Notes: generated by a model from the sequence alone, not told the origin. Positions 14,904 to 23,801 are shown, numbered from the stretch's first letter. The stretch: DNA of 42,604 nucleotides from Candidatus Gastranaerophilales bacterium (GCA_900769645.1 CAAGHI010000058.1:1-42604), one strand, 5' to 3'. Numbers and translations are program-made.

Positions 14904-16091
14904 CTATGGCATTGGAGGGCGACCACCGCCATTTGAGTCCTTCTTAGAAGATTTGCCTTGAATACCCATTATGACCTTCATTCCTTCGCCAAGAGCTTTT
15001 GAAATTACCTCAGTTGAGGAATCGTCACTTGCACCTGTTTCAATATCAACACGTTTAGCTTTGCCATTTTCCAAAATCCATAGTCCTTGATTTTTGTATT
15101 TTGGTCCATTTGCATCTGGCGTAAATTTAAGCGCCATATTCGGCACGCAGAGGACATTGTCACTTTTGTTTGTGATAATTGAAACGTTTGCGGTCATTCC
15201 AGGTTTAAGTTTCAAGTCCTCGTTATTAACATCAACGATTACCGTGTATGTAACAACGTTTGAAACAGTCGTTGGGGAAAGTCTTACCTGAGTAACCTTT
15301 CCTTCAAAAGTACTGTCAGGATAACCGTCAAGTGTGTAAGTTACATCTTGCCCTTCCTTAACTTTGCCGATATCGGCTTCTGAAACGCTCACTTCAATTT
15401 GCATTTTTGTCAAATCTTGCGCAATCGTGAATAATTCCGGAGCTTGGAAACTAGCGGCAACCGGAGATCCTAAATCAATTTCACGAGAAATCACCGTTCC
15501 ATCAACCGGAGCTATGATTTTTGTGTAGCCCAAGTTTGTTTGCGCAGTTTTTAAAGACGCTTGATATTGGCTGATTTGAGCTTTTGCTGCATTCATTTGT
15601 GCCAAATCTGACTGATAAGTACTCAACTTTTCGTCCAACTCACTTTTTGCGACAAAGTTTTTCGCATAAAGATTTTTATATCTCGCATACTGCTTTTGGT
15701 CGTAATTTGCAATTGCTTGAAGTTTTTGAAGGTTTGCACGAGCATTATTTATCTGTGCCTGATTTTGTTGAACCTGCGCAATAAAGTTTGCAGGGTCGAT
15801 TTGCGCCAAAATCTGACCTTTTTTCACGACATCGTTATAGTCAACATAAATTTCTTTAATCAAACCTGATACCGTAGAACCAACACTGACAGTATTTACA
15901 GGGTTAATCGTACCTGATGCCTCAACAACCTGAGTAATCGTACAACGCTCAATATCTTTTGTGTCGTATTTCACTTGTTTGCTCGCTGTAATTCCGGTTA
16001 CGCCAACTGTCACAACCGCCGCAACAATCAATGCAGTCGCAATATACCTTTTCTTTATCTGAATTTTTTTGAACTTTTCAAAACTTATCAT
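14904..16091 (-). CDS. MacA-like periplasmic adaptor (membrane fusion protein)
   Basis: Periplasmic adaptor that joins the MacB-type transporter to a TolC-like channel, 395 residues. One N-terminal signal-anchor helix (about 16-36) is followed by a biotinyl-lipoyl-like half (GLIKEIYVDYNDVVKKGQILAQ), a coiled-coil hairpin (about 110-185, rich in Q/A/L with VAKSELDEK), the second lipoyl half (TKIIAPVDGTVISREIDLGSPV) and a beta-barrel with a membrane-proximal domain. The C-terminal tail is Gly/Pro/Lys-rich. Its ATG overlaps the stop of the outer-membrane channel gene by 4 nt (ATGA), indicating translational coupling. It belongs to the operon channel - adaptor - ATPase - permease. Confidence 0.93.
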   Translation of the reverse strand: MISFEKFKKIQIKKRYIATALIVAAVVTVGVTGITASKQVKYDTKDIERCTITQVVEASGTINPVNTVSVGSTVSGLIKEIYVDYNDVVKKGQILAQIDPANFIAQVQQNQAQINNARANLQKLQAIANYDQKQYARYKNLYAKNFVAKSELDEKLSTYQSDLAQMNAAKAQISQYQASLKTAQTNLGYTKIIAPVDGTVISREIDLGSPVAASFQAPELFTIAQDLTKMQIEVSVSEADIGKVKEGQDVTYTLDGYPDSTFEGKVTQVRLSPTTVSNVVTYTVIVDVNNEDLKLKPGMTANVSIITNKSDNVLCVPNMALKFTPDANGPKYKNQGLWILENGKAKRVDIETGASDDSSTEVISKALGEGMKVIMGIQGKSSKKDSNGGGRPPMP

Positions 16092-17539
16092 TTTTTATCC
16101 TCAATTGTCGTTGTTACATCTTGTTGAAGAGCAATTGCCTTTTCCAAATTAGCTCTTGCTACATTATAATTATAAACAGTTTGTACATAAGAAACTTGTG
16201 CATTATTATAGTTTACTTTCGCATCTTGTAATTGAATATAATCGCCTAAACCAACGGCATAACGCCCATCTGCAAGTTCAAAGTTTTCCAATGTCTGCTT
16301 AACTTTTACGGCAAGCAGTGGAATTTGTTTTTCCAATTGTGCCATATTTATGTATAAATTTTGAACCTCAAAATAGATATCCTGTTTTGCTTGGTCAATC
16401 TCGTTTTCTGCAAGTTGAACTTGGATTTTCGCATTATCAATCTTATGTTTTTGTCCTTTTATGTTCACAGAACTCGACAAATTTACACCAACATTAAACG
16501 AATTTGAATTGTATTTATCACGATATCCGTAGCCGGCTGTTGCGGAAATTTCAGGCAAATACTCACGTTTTGTGTATTTTAAAGCTTCTTTCATCGCATT
16601 CAAGCTGGAATTATAGGCTTTTAAGTCAGGACGATTTTTGTATGCCAAATTCACTGATTCTTCGAATGAATATGGAAATGGTTTAAATTTATAATTATCA
16701 AGCACATTAATTTTTTCAACCTGAGAAGTCAAAAAAGCATTGCTGACATCTTTCGGTGGGGTGCTCAAATCTTTCTTTTCATCAATCTTTTCTAGACTCA
16801 CAGGAGCGTAATTGTTTTGAAAATTAAAAGTTTCCGTATTTTCAATCTCATATTCCGGCGCAAACGCAATATACATAGAGTTGTTTAGTTTTACAATAGC
16901 GTTTTGATAAGCCTTTTCAGATTCAACAAGCGTAACTTTTGAATCTGACAAATAGACCTCAGCATTTACTAAGTCAATTTTTGATTTTATTCCTTCTTTA
17001 AAATATGCTTTTGTTCTTTGGTAATTTCGTTCGTTAATCTGTACATTTGCACGATTAACTTCCATTGTCGCCTTTGCAGCAAGAACCCCGTAATAATTGG
17101 TTTTCACCCCAAAAATTGTATCAAGAACAGTGTCCTCAAATTCATAAAGTGCAGCATCTTTATTAAAATTATACATTCTAATATTTGCATTAATTTTACC
17201 AAAATTAAACAAAAGCTGATTTATACTGGCTTCAGCAGAATATATGTTGTTGCTGGTATTTGCTCTGTTTGTTCTGTTTTCGGTCAAATTATAACCTGTT
17301 CCAACGCCCAAAGTCGGGAAATATCCGGATTTCGCAATTCCGACATTTCCTTTTGCAATTCCGTAATTATATCGAGCTTTTTTGACTTTAGGACTGTTTT
17401 GCAGAGCAATCCCAACACAATCTTTAATATTCAAAACTGCATTTTTTTCAACACCTGCAACCTCTTCAATCGCAAACACCGAGCCGATTGAAAGACTAAA
17501 AGCAATTATTAATACTAAAAACTTTTTCTTAAATTTCAA
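16088..17539 (-). CDS. TolC-family outer-membrane efflux channel
   Basis: Outer-membrane exit duct, 483 residues. It has an N-terminal signal peptide (MKFKKKFLVLIIAFSLSIGSVFA) and two OEP repeats: CVGIALQNSPKVKKARYNYG early, and VNLAYKNRPDLKAYNSSLN midway, each followed by long coiled helices with the typical A/N/L-rich pattern and GRYAVGLGDYIQLQDA near the end. The start appears to be TTG with GAGG about 10 nt upstream; no nearby ATG is in frame before the signal peptide. It is the first gene of the MacAB-like operon and overlaps the adaptor by 4 nt. A second TolC-like gene (36412-37827) serves the RND operon. Confidence 0.92.
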   Translation of the reverse strand: MKFKKKFLVLIIAFSLSIGSVFAIEEVAGVEKNAVLNIKDCVGIALQNSPKVKKARYNYGIAKGNVGIAKSGYFPTLGVGTGYNLTENRTNRANTSNNIYSAEASINQLLFNFGKINANIRMYNFNKDAALYEFEDTVLDTIFGVKTNYYGVLAAKATMEVNRANVQINERNYQRTKAYFKEGIKSKIDLVNAEVYLSDSKVTLVESEKAYQNAIVKLNNSMYIAFAPEYEIENTETFNFQNNYAPVSLEKIDEKKDLSTPPKDVSNAFLTSQVEKINVLDNYKFKPFPYSFEESVNLAYKNRPDLKAYNSSLNAMKEALKYTKREYLPEISATAGYGYRDKYNSNSFNVGVNLSSSVNIKGQKHKIDNAKIQVQLAENEIDQAKQDIYFEVQNLYINMAQLEKQIPLLAVKVKQTLENFELADGRYAVGLGDYIQLQDAKVNYNNAQVSYVQTVYNYNVARANLEKAIALQQDVTTTIEDKK

Positions 17540-17666
17540 ATCCAGTTATCCTCATTACAATATAGTAACGATTTAAACATAATTTTTGTTCATTTCAATC
17601 ATTCGAGAGGTGTAGAATTTTCTACCACCATATTGAAAATTGGTTTTTACGCAGCTTGTGGTGGCA

Positions 17667-19127
17667 TTAAACTCGCCAAAAATCTTTTTGGAACATTACT
17701 AAAAATGGAATTATTTCCAAACGTCCAACCAACATTCCAACAATCATAATACTTTTTGAAGCTGCTTCTAAACCGTCAAAACTACCCATTGGTCCTAATG
17801 ATGGAGCCAAAGACGGTCCGATATTTCCAAGTGAACTAATAGCCCCGGTTAGTCCCAAAACAGTATCGCCCTCAAATATTGCAAGCAAAACCCCCATGCC
17901 TGCAAAAATTAGAAAATAGAAAAACACATAAACAATAATTTGTCGTGCAACTTCGGGCTGAACAGTCTTTCCATCAACTTTTATATTTATAATTGCATTT
18001 GGGTGCAAAATTCTTGTAATTTCACTTTTCATTGTTTTAAAAACAACAAGCCATCTTGCCATTTTAATACCGCCACCTGCAGAACTTGCGCAAGATCCCA
18101 TAAACATTACGACAAAAAGTAAAGCTTTTGACGTATAGTTCCACTGTACAAAATCTGCACTTGCACTTCCTGTTGATGTTACAATACTTACAACCTGAAA
18201 CAAAGCGTCTGTAAGGTTTTTAAATATTCCAAAATTATTATTTATGCAAAGCGAAATTGTAATTAGCCCAGCCATCAAAATAACAAGAGTCGTATATAGT
18301 CTGAATTCCTCATTTTTAAACAAAAGAAGAGGATTTTTTTGCGTCATCACCTTGTATTGCAAGTTGAAACTTGCCCCCGCAAAGAACATAAATACCAAGA
18401 CAATCCACGTAATTTGCACTGAATGATATCCCATAATGCTTTCAGGATTAGGGGAAAATCCAGCAGCTGAAAGCGTCGATAAGGAGTTACAAACCGCATC
18501 AAACAAAGGCATTTTAGCCAAATACAAAAGTACGATTTCTAAAAGCGTCAATCCTGCATAAACTCGCCATAAAGCAGATGCTGTGTTTCGAATTCTCGGA
18601 GTAAATTTATCTTCGGTAGGTCCAGGGGCTTCCGCAAAAAACATTTGACGCCCTGCAACCGCAAACTGAGGCAAAATCGCAATAAACAAGACTATAATTC
18701 CCAAACCACCTAACCATTGAGTGAAAGCTCGCCAAAAGAAAAAAGCTTTCGGGTAATCGAAATTCGTCAAAATAGTTGCACCAGTTGTTGTAATCCCGGA
18801 AACAGCCTCAAACAAGGCATTCAAAGGAGAAATCCCATAAAATAAATAAGGAATTGCCGTAATCAGCCCGAAAATTATCCAAGAAAAAGCTACTATAAAA
18901 AGGCCTTCGTCCTTTTTAATATCGTTTAAATTTTCAAGACTCTTCGCCTCGGGAACAATTCGTTTCAAAATCCAACTCGCAACAATTGCAATCAAACTTG
19001 CAGTCACAAACGGCAAAATGGAATTAAAATCGTGGTAAAATAGTGCAACCAAAACCGGCACAAGGATTACGAACCCTGTGTATCTCATCGTTACGCTCAA
19101 TCCATTTGCGATGTAATTCAATCTCAT
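17667..19127 (-). CDS. TrkH/KtrB-type potassium uptake channel subunit
   Basis: Integral membrane K+ translocating subunit, 486 residues, with four pore-loop repeats. The selectivity-filter segments are visible as SGITTTGATIL, STLSAAGFSP, STGSASAD and SLGNIGPSLA, each with the conserved Gly. The large helix content and N-terminal pair of helices fit the TrkH subfamily. It starts 1 nt after the stop of the trkA gene, so the two are surely cotranscribed and probably coupled. AAGGTAAAG within the end of trkA provides the ribosome site. Activity is expected to depend on the TrkA ring binding NAD(H) or ATP. Confidence 0.94.
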   Translation of the reverse strand: MRLNYIANGLSVTMRYTGFVILVPVLVALFYHDFNSILPFVTASLIAIVASWILKRIVPEAKSLENLNDIKKDEGLFIVAFSWIIFGLITAIPYLFYGISPLNALFEAVSGITTTGATILTNFDYPKAFFFWRAFTQWLGGLGIIVLFIAILPQFAVAGRQMFFAEAPGPTEDKFTPRIRNTASALWRVYAGLTLLEIVLLYLAKMPLFDAVCNSLSTLSAAGFSPNPESIMGYHSVQITWIVLVFMFFAGASFNLQYKVMTQKNPLLLFKNEEFRLYTTLVILMAGLITISLCINNNFGIFKNLTDALFQVVSIVTSTGSASADFVQWNYTSKALLFVVMFMGSCASSAGGGIKMARWLVVFKTMKSEITRILHPNAIINIKVDGKTVQPEVARQIIVYVFFYFLIFAGMGVLLAIFEGDTVLGLTGAISSLGNIGPSLAPSLGPMGSFDGLEAASKSIMIVGMLVGRLEIIPFLVMFQKDFWRV

Positions 19128-19128
19128 A

Positions 19129-20469
19129 TTACTTTACCTTAAAGAATTCCTTGATTTCAGCCGCATTTTCTGATGTTGTAAAGATTATCAAAATGTCGCC
19201 TGTATTTATGACCGTGTCACCTTTTGGAATAACAATATTATTTCTACGAATAATTACCCCGATAATTGCACGTGCAGGGAATTTTATATCCATAATTCTT
19301 TTGCCATGAAAATCTGGTACAACGTTGATTTCAAGCACTTCACCTTGTCCTTGTTCAACTGTTGCAAGAATGTCAACATTATTTTCCTGTAAATCGTTTT
19401 TAACTTCATTAATCGCAGAACTTTTCGGTGAAACAGCTATATCTATCCCGACTTTTTCAAAAAGAGGAATATTTAAAACCTTTGCAACTCTTGCAATAAC
19501 ACGTTCTACGCCTAACTGCTTAGCCAAAAGCGAACAAAGAAGGTTTCTTTCATCGTTATTTGTAACACTAATCACTACATCAGCACTTCCAATTTCTTCC
19601 TCATCAAGAAGTTTTAAATTCGTTCCATCACCGTTGATTACAAGCGTGTTCGATAATTCTTCCGCCAAAAACTGGCAACGTTCATAGTTTTTTTCTATAA
19701 TTTTTGTCTTAATTTTAAGTTTTTCCAGTGATTTTGCAAGCATCAAACCGACATTTCCACCACCAATAATTGAAGCAGATTTGACGATTTCTTTTTCATG
19801 GAAAAAAGTTCCGGCTAAAATATCAAGAGAGTGCGAAGTTCCCATAAATATTAGCTTATCACCTTCGCAAATTTCTGTTTCACCATTCGGAATAAACAAT
19901 TTGCTATCACGTGTTAAGCCCACCATCAACGTGTTTTGGGTAAATCCGCAATCCTTAACTTTTTTCCCGACAATTGGCAGATTTTCTTTCACTTTGTACT
20001 CCAAAAGTCGAGCGCGACCGTCCGCAAAGTTTTCAACATCAAGCGCTTGCGCAACAGTCACAATTCTGAAAATATCTTGCGTCAACAACTCTTCCGGCCA
20101 AATGATGTAATCAATGAAAAAGTCCGTAAAATTGTCACTATTTTTTTCAAAACTCAATGTCTTTTTGTATTCTTCACGGCTTACGAAACAAATCGTTCTG
20201 ACTCCGCCAAACTTTTTAGCAGAAAGACACGCCACGATATTTGCCTCATCAACTGTTGTACAAGCAATAAAAATATCTGCGTTTTTGATATCAGCCGTCT
20301 TTAAAACATCTATATTAGAAGCGTTTCCCTGAACAAAGCTTATGTCCAACTTATTAAATTCATCACTTCTATTTTCTTCTTTATCAATAATCGTTATGTC
20401 GTGGTCCTCGAAAAACTCAGTCGCCAACAAACAACCAATTTCCGTCGCACCATAAATCACTATTTTCAT
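19129..20469 (-). CDS. trkA: TrkA, cytosolic regulator of potassium uptake
   Basis: Gating ring subunit for the TrkH-type channel. It has a doubled RCK architecture over 446 residues: RCK-N (about 1-120), RCK-C (about 140-215), RCK-N (about 222-340) and RCK-C (about 355-440). The second nucleotide-binding loop is canonical (GGGNVG). The first reads GATEIG and so lacks the middle Gly, which suggests altered nucleotide binding in that half. I start at the ATG at 20469 because MKIVIYG is the usual N-terminus; an upstream in-frame ATG at 20538 would add 23 unrelated residues. No Shine-Dalgarno is present; a TTGTAA-17-TATAAT promoter ends 6 nt before the ATG. trkH follows after 1 nt. Confidence 0.93.
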   Translation of the reverse strand: MKIVIYGATEIGCLLATEFFEDHDITIIDKEENRSDEFNKLDISFVQGNASNIDVLKTADIKNADIFIACTTVDEANIVACLSAKKFGGVRTICFVSREEYKKTLSFEKNSDNFTDFFIDYIIWPEELLTQDIFRIVTVAQALDVENFADGRARLLEYKVKENLPIVGKKVKDCGFTQNTLMVGLTRDSKLFIPNGETEICEGDKLIFMGTSHSLDILAGTFFHEKEIVKSASIIGGGNVGLMLAKSLEKLKIKTKIIEKNYERCQFLAEELSNTLVINGDGTNLKLLDEEEIGSADVVISVTNNDERNLLCSLLAKQLGVERVIARVAKVLNIPLFEKVGIDIAVSPKSSAINEVKNDLQENNVDILATVEQGQGEVLEINVVPDFHGKRIMDIKFPARAIIGVIIRRNNIVIPKGDTVINTGDILIIFTTSENAAEIKEFFKVK

Positions 20470-20475
20470 ACGCAA

Positions 20476-20504
20476 ATTATATATTAAGTAAACATTTTTT
20501 ACAA
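20476..20504 (-). promoter_or_regulatory. Leaderless-type promoter of the trkA-trkH operon
   Basis: On the minus strand: TTGTAA (20499-20504), a 17-bp spacer, TATAAT (20476-20481), 6 nt, ATG at 20469. The predicted +1 falls on the start codon. Confidence 0.7.
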
Positions 20505-20545
20505 GTAAATGTAAATAAAGGCAATTTTTAACCTTCACCTAACTT

Positions 20546-21526
20546 ATGGAAAGTATGTTGAATAAAGTTCCAAGTGTAAATTTCGAAAAATGTTATCCAA
20601 GTAGGCTTAAACACCTTTTTAAGCGTGACTACAATTACAGAACGTACGACTCTTTTGTTCCAAATACGAAAAGTAAATTAGTCGGGAATTTGCCAAATGA
20701 AATTATCAATCTTTTTGACAAGTCCAATAGGGGCGAAAAAATCAAGGAATTTCAAAAAGGACTTGCAAATACAACAAAATACATCAGAGAGCTTTACAAA
20801 CAATGCAAAGAAAATAATATTATCCAATATGGTTTTGAAGATCTTGATCCAAAAAATTTAAAACTTATTGAAAAAGAACTCACAAATTCAATAAACAAAT
20901 CACTAAAAGGCATTGTTCCAAAAGATGTAAAAGCCAAATTATCTTATGTCGGGAAAGGCTGTTGGGGAAACACTTTTAAGCTTTCAATGACTGACAAAAA
21001 CGAAAAAATAATGCATGACAAAGCATTGAAAGTTTTTCATAACACATCTTGTCCAATCACATCTTTAAAACGAAACCAAGGTTCGTACGCAGAAGCCAAT
21101 GTCTGGACGTTTTTGAAAAACGCAATCGGACACAAAATGGACAAAACCCAATTTACAAGACATTATATTTCTGACGTTGAAAACGGATATTCATTAACAG
21201 AATTTGCAGACAAAAACATTCACCCGACAACAGCTCCTGTGGATTTTGAAAATCTGTTTAAAATATTCTACACCGACATCTCAAATGAAAAAATTAACGA
21301 CAAACTGTACGATATCGGCGGTTGTGGCAAATTTCCAAATTTCATTAATGATAAAGTAACTTTGCGTTATTTCAAAAAACTTATGCACCGAAATCCTAAA
21401 AAAGACTTGCAATCGTTTCTCGAAAGTTTACAAGAAAAAATCAAAAACCCGAAAACTCCCGACCGAGAGAAAATTCAGCAGGCAATTGAAATTTTTAACA
21501 AATCACAAAACGGACAGATATTCTAA
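20546..21526 (+). CDS. Protein kinase-like protein with a degenerate C-lobe
   Basis: 326 residues, no close family recognised. Residues about 130-225 read like a kinase N-lobe: glycine loop VGKGCWGNTF (135-144), a beta-3 lysine in DKALKVFH (K162), an alpha-C glutamate in SYAEANVWTFL (E183) and a hinge-like YSLTEFADK. The C-lobe has no HRD or DFG motif; the nearest acidic candidate is KLYDIGGCGKFPNF (D256). Residues 1-125 are a helical N-terminal extension. It may be a pseudokinase or a divergent effector-type kinase. There is no signal peptide and no strong Shine-Dalgarno; an alternative ATG is at 20555. It is divergent from trkA and ends at a clear terminator. Confidence 0.6.
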   Translation: MESMLNKVPSVNFEKCYPSRLKHLFKRDYNYRTYDSFVPNTKSKLVGNLPNEIINLFDKSNRGEKIKEFQKGLANTTKYIRELYKQCKENNIIQYGFEDLDPKNLKLIEKELTNSINKSLKGIVPKDVKAKLSYVGKGCWGNTFKLSMTDKNEKIMHDKALKVFHNTSCPITSLKRNQGSYAEANVWTFLKNAIGHKMDKTQFTRHYISDVENGYSLTEFADKNIHPTTAPVDFENLFKIFYTDISNEKINDKLYDIGGCGKFPNFINDKVTLRYFKKLMHRNPKKDLQSFLESLQEKIKNPKTPDREKIQQAIEIFNKSQNGQIF

Positions 21527-21565
21527 AAAGCCCCACACTCAATATGTGCAGGGCTTTTATTTTTA
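21527..21565 (+). terminator. Intrinsic terminator after the kinase-like gene
   Basis: AAAAGCCCCACA and TGTGCAGGGCTTTT pair around CTCAATA with a small internal bulge, then ATTTTT. It begins immediately after the stop codon. Confidence 0.8.
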
Positions 21566-21582
21566 AAATTATTTTTTCAATA

Positions 21583-21852
21583 TTATTTCAATGCCAAAAG
21601 TGCGAAAATAATTACATAATTCAAAATTTGTAATGCAATAACCGCAATTATCGGAGAAAAATCTAACCCGCCAATTGGTGGTACAATTCTTCTGAACAAA
21701 TTCAAATACAAATCTGTCACATCTCTTACGGCTGCAAACGGCTGCTTGTACCAGTCAATAGTACGCACAAAACTCAACAAGCAACGTACAAGAATTAGCC
21801 AAAAGTATATTTGGAAAAAGTTATTTACTACAAAAATCAAATTATCAATCAT
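21583..21852 (-). CDS. YggT family membrane protein
   Basis: 89 residues with two hydrophobic segments (about 5-25 and 65-86) flanking the family core LVRCLLSFVRTIDWYKQP ... LFRRIVPPIGGLDFSPIIA. YggT proteins are small inner-membrane proteins linked to osmotic tolerance and, in cyanobacteria and plastids, to nucleoid or division placement; the exact role is unsettled. AAGGTGA precedes the ATG. It follows the methylthioadenosine phosphorylase gene by 15 nt on the same strand, so they probably share a transcript. Confidence 0.9.
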   Translation of the reverse strand: MIDNLIFVVNNFFQIYFWLILVRCLLSFVRTIDWYKQPFAAVRDVTDLYLNLFRRIVPPIGGLDFSPIIAVIALQILNYVIIFALLALK

Positions 21853-21867
21853 TTTGTCACCTTATTT

Positions 21868-22671
21868 CTACAATTGAGAAGACTTTTTAGTGTTTGCGCA
21901 AGAACAATTTTCTATTGATACAGGAATATTTTCAATCATCTTGAAGAGCAATTCTTTCAAGTGCGCAACGTTAGAATTGAATACCTCAATAACCTCGTGA
22001 TGAGAAACAGGTGGAACATCACCAACCAAACCTGCGTCATAGTCAGTAATTAGAGAAATATTCAACGGGCACATATCCATTTCTTTAACAAGGTAAGCTT
22101 CCGGAAACGCTGTCATGTTGATAACTTCCCAGCCTTGGTTTGTAAAGAATTTTGACTCTGCTTTTGTTGAAAATCTTGGGCCGTTAATTACAACAACAGT
22201 TCCGTTTTCGTGAACAGAAATTCCAAGTTCTTTTGCTGTCTTAATTGCAAGTTCGCGAAGTTCTGGGCAGTATGCTTCAGCAGCTGATGGGTGAGTAACA
22301 ATAGGTCCTTCAAAGAAAGTTGTTTTTCTACCATCTGTCCAATCTACAAACTGATCGCAAATTACAAAATCACCAGGCTTAACGTGTTTTTGTAAACTTC
22401 CGGCAGCACAAGGAGAAATAACCCTTTCGCAACCAACAGATTTCATAGCCCAAACATTTGCTCTGTAATTAATCAAATGAGGCAAAATAGTATGGTTTCT
22501 GCCATGTCGTGGCATAAATGCAACTTTATGTTCACCAACAGTTCCTATAAAAAGACTATCACTAGGCATTCCGTAAGGTGTTTCGACACGAACTTCTTCA
22601 ATATTTTCCAAAAATTTGTAAAAACCTGATCCGCCAAAAACACCAATATCTGCTAATTTTTTGTTTTCCAT
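21868..22671 (-). CDS. mtnP: S-methyl-5'-thioadenosine phosphorylase
   Basis: Cleaves 5'-methylthioadenosine (by-product of polyamine or autoinducer synthesis) with phosphate to adenine and methylthioribose-1-phosphate in the cytoplasm; first step of methionine salvage. At 267 residues it matches the PNP/MTAP type-2 family: GVFGGSGFY, PRHGRNHTILPH, ISPCAAGSLQ, PGDFVICDQFVDWT, NGPRFSTKAES, NMTAFPEAYLVKE and TDYDAG. The NMT and DYD motifs favour adenine (MTA) over guanine/hypoxanthine substrates. The start is the ATG at 22671 with GAGG 8 nt upstream; an upstream ATG at 22749 would add 26 unconserved residues. No other methionine-salvage gene is in the window. Confidence 0.92.
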   Translation of the reverse strand: MENKKLADIGVFGGSGFYKFLENIEEVRVETPYGMPSDSLFIGTVGEHKVAFMPRHGRNHTILPHLINYRANVWAMKSVGCERVISPCAAGSLQKHVKPGDFVICDQFVDWTDGRKTTFFEGPIVTHPSAAEAYCPELRELAIKTAKELGISVHENGTVVVINGPRFSTKAESKFFTNQGWEVINMTAFPEAYLVKEMDMCPLNISLITDYDAGLVGDVPPVSHHEVIEVFNSNVAHLKELLFKMIENIPVSIENCSCANTKKSSQL

Positions 22672-22976
22672 AATATTTTCCTCTCGTTTTGTAGTCAGTG
22701 CAAGAATTATAGCATAAACAAATTTTTTTTTATAGCATATTAAAATCAAGATTAATTCCTAGTATTTAATAATTGTTACAAACACACTTAAAACAGCGTA
22801 TGGTCTTGCATTGAGGCTATCCGCCTTAGAGCATATCCTCCAGTTGGGGTTGAAAAATAAAATTTTTGTAGTAATATAGGTGTATAAAATATCTCTGAAA
22901 GTTTTTGACTTTGTTGTAGAAACGGGTCGTTAGGGAATTTTTAGGGATTTCAATTTACAATATAGAGGATTACATT
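22672..22976. other. Intergenic region between mtnP and the lytic transglycosylase
   Basis: A 305-nt divergent spacer. TATAAT at about 22707-22712 (minus strand) could serve mtnP. On the plus side, AGAGGA precedes the TTG start of the next gene. The stretch 22795-22855 is more GC-rich and has partial self-complementarity but matches no RNA family I know. No convincing small gene was seen. Confidence 0.4.
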
Positions 22977-23624
22977 TTGAGAAAACTATTAGTTTTAACT
23001 TTTACACTTGCGTGTATGCTTCTTTGCCATGCGCAATGCCAAGCCTCTGACGTCAACTCTGTAAAAGCAACAATAGTCAAACACGCTATTGAAATGGGCG
23101 TAGATCCTGCAATTGCACTAAGTATTGCACGCAAAGAATCAGGATTTCGCCATGAAGCAAGAAGTTCACACGGTGCAGTCGGAGTTTTCCAACTAATGCC
23201 GTCAACAGCTAGAAGAATGGGGTACAACCCTTATTCAATGAACGAAAACATCAAAGCAGGTATTGCTTACTACAAGAAAATGTACAATATGTTTGGTTCA
23301 GTTGAACTAGCGCTCGCAGCGTACAATGCAGGTCCGGGCAACGTAAAAAAATACAGATCAGTTCCACCTTATGCTGAAACAAGACGTTTTGTAAGCACAA
23401 TTATGACTGATATTAACAGACAAAAACACACTCCGGATCCGGTTGTTGCCAAAGTTAGACAAGGTGCTTATGTAGCGCAAAAACCAAAAGCTGTTACTCC
23501 AAAACCTGTTGTAACTCACAAACCGGCACAAGCCAAAGTTGTTGATGCAAAGGATTTGAAAGTAGAAGTTCTTGAAGAAAAACCAATAGAATTGAAGCTT
23601 GAAGCTCTTTCTATTGCAATCTAG
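22977..23624 (+). CDS. Exported lytic transglycosylase (SLT domain)
   Basis: Cuts peptidoglycan glycan strands in the periplasm, forming 1,6-anhydro ends. It has a signal peptide (residues 1-23, hydrophobic core LVLTFTLACMLL). An SLT/goose-lysozyme-like domain (about 28-140) carries the catalytic Glu in ARKESGF (E54), GVFQLMPSTARRMG, and ALAAYNAGPGNV, the three diagnostic motifs. The C-terminal 70 residues are Lys/Pro/Val-rich and probably disordered or wall-spanning. At 215 residues it resembles stand-alone MltE/IagB-like enzymes used for wall turnover or for making room for envelope machines. The start codon is TTG, with AGAGGA 7 nt upstream. A strong terminator follows. Confidence 0.92.
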   Translation: MRKLLVLTFTLACMLLCHAQCQASDVNSVKATIVKHAIEMGVDPAIALSIARKESGFRHEARSSHGAVGVFQLMPSTARRMGYNPYSMNENIKAGIAYYKKMYNMFGSVELALAAYNAGPGNVKKYRSVPPYAETRRFVSTIMTDINRQKHTPDPVVAKVRQGAYVAQKPKAVTPKPVVTHKPAQAKVVDAKDLKVEVLEEKPIELKLEALSIAI

Positions 23625-23650
23625 CAAAACGTAAAATTTGTAAAAATCAC

Positions 23651-23682
23651 GAGCCTTTGAAGAAATTCAAAGGCTCTTTTTT
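23651..23682 (+). terminator. Intrinsic terminator after the lytic transglycosylase
   Basis: GAGCCTTTGAA (23651-23661), loop GAAA, TTCAAAGGCTC (23666-23676), then TTTTTT. A perfect 11-bp stem with a stable tetraloop. Confidence 0.92.
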
Positions 23683-23709
23683 ATTTGTTGGTTAAATTAA
23701 TGTAATTTG

Positions 23710-23761
23710 TTTACCCACTCTAACTCTCCCTAACCGAGGGAGAGAAACCTTGCCTTGCAAC
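23710..23761. repeat. Dispersed hairpin repeat, family B, copy 2
   Basis: TTTACCCACTCTAACTCTCC ... with stem CTCTCCCT (23724-23731) and AGGGAGAG (23737-23744), then CCTTGCCTTGCAAC. It shares both flanks with copy 1 (1141-1190), so the repeat is longer than the hairpin. Confidence 0.8.
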
Positions 23762-23801
23762 TATATCGGTTCATAATTCTGTATAGCAACTATTTACGAG
23801 T

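Noticed and set aside
17018..17491. A 157-codon plus-strand frame inside the TolC-like gene
   Set aside because: Antisense shadow of a clearly conserved OEP protein, with no ribosome site.
20470..20538. N-terminal extension of TrkA to an upstream ATG
   Set aside because: It runs through the predicted promoter, and the added residues are unlike TrkA, which begins MKIVIxG.
22795..22860. Possible small structured RNA before the lytic transglycosylase
   Set aside because: Some GC-rich self-complementarity but no terminator, no promoter in register and no family match that I can recognise.
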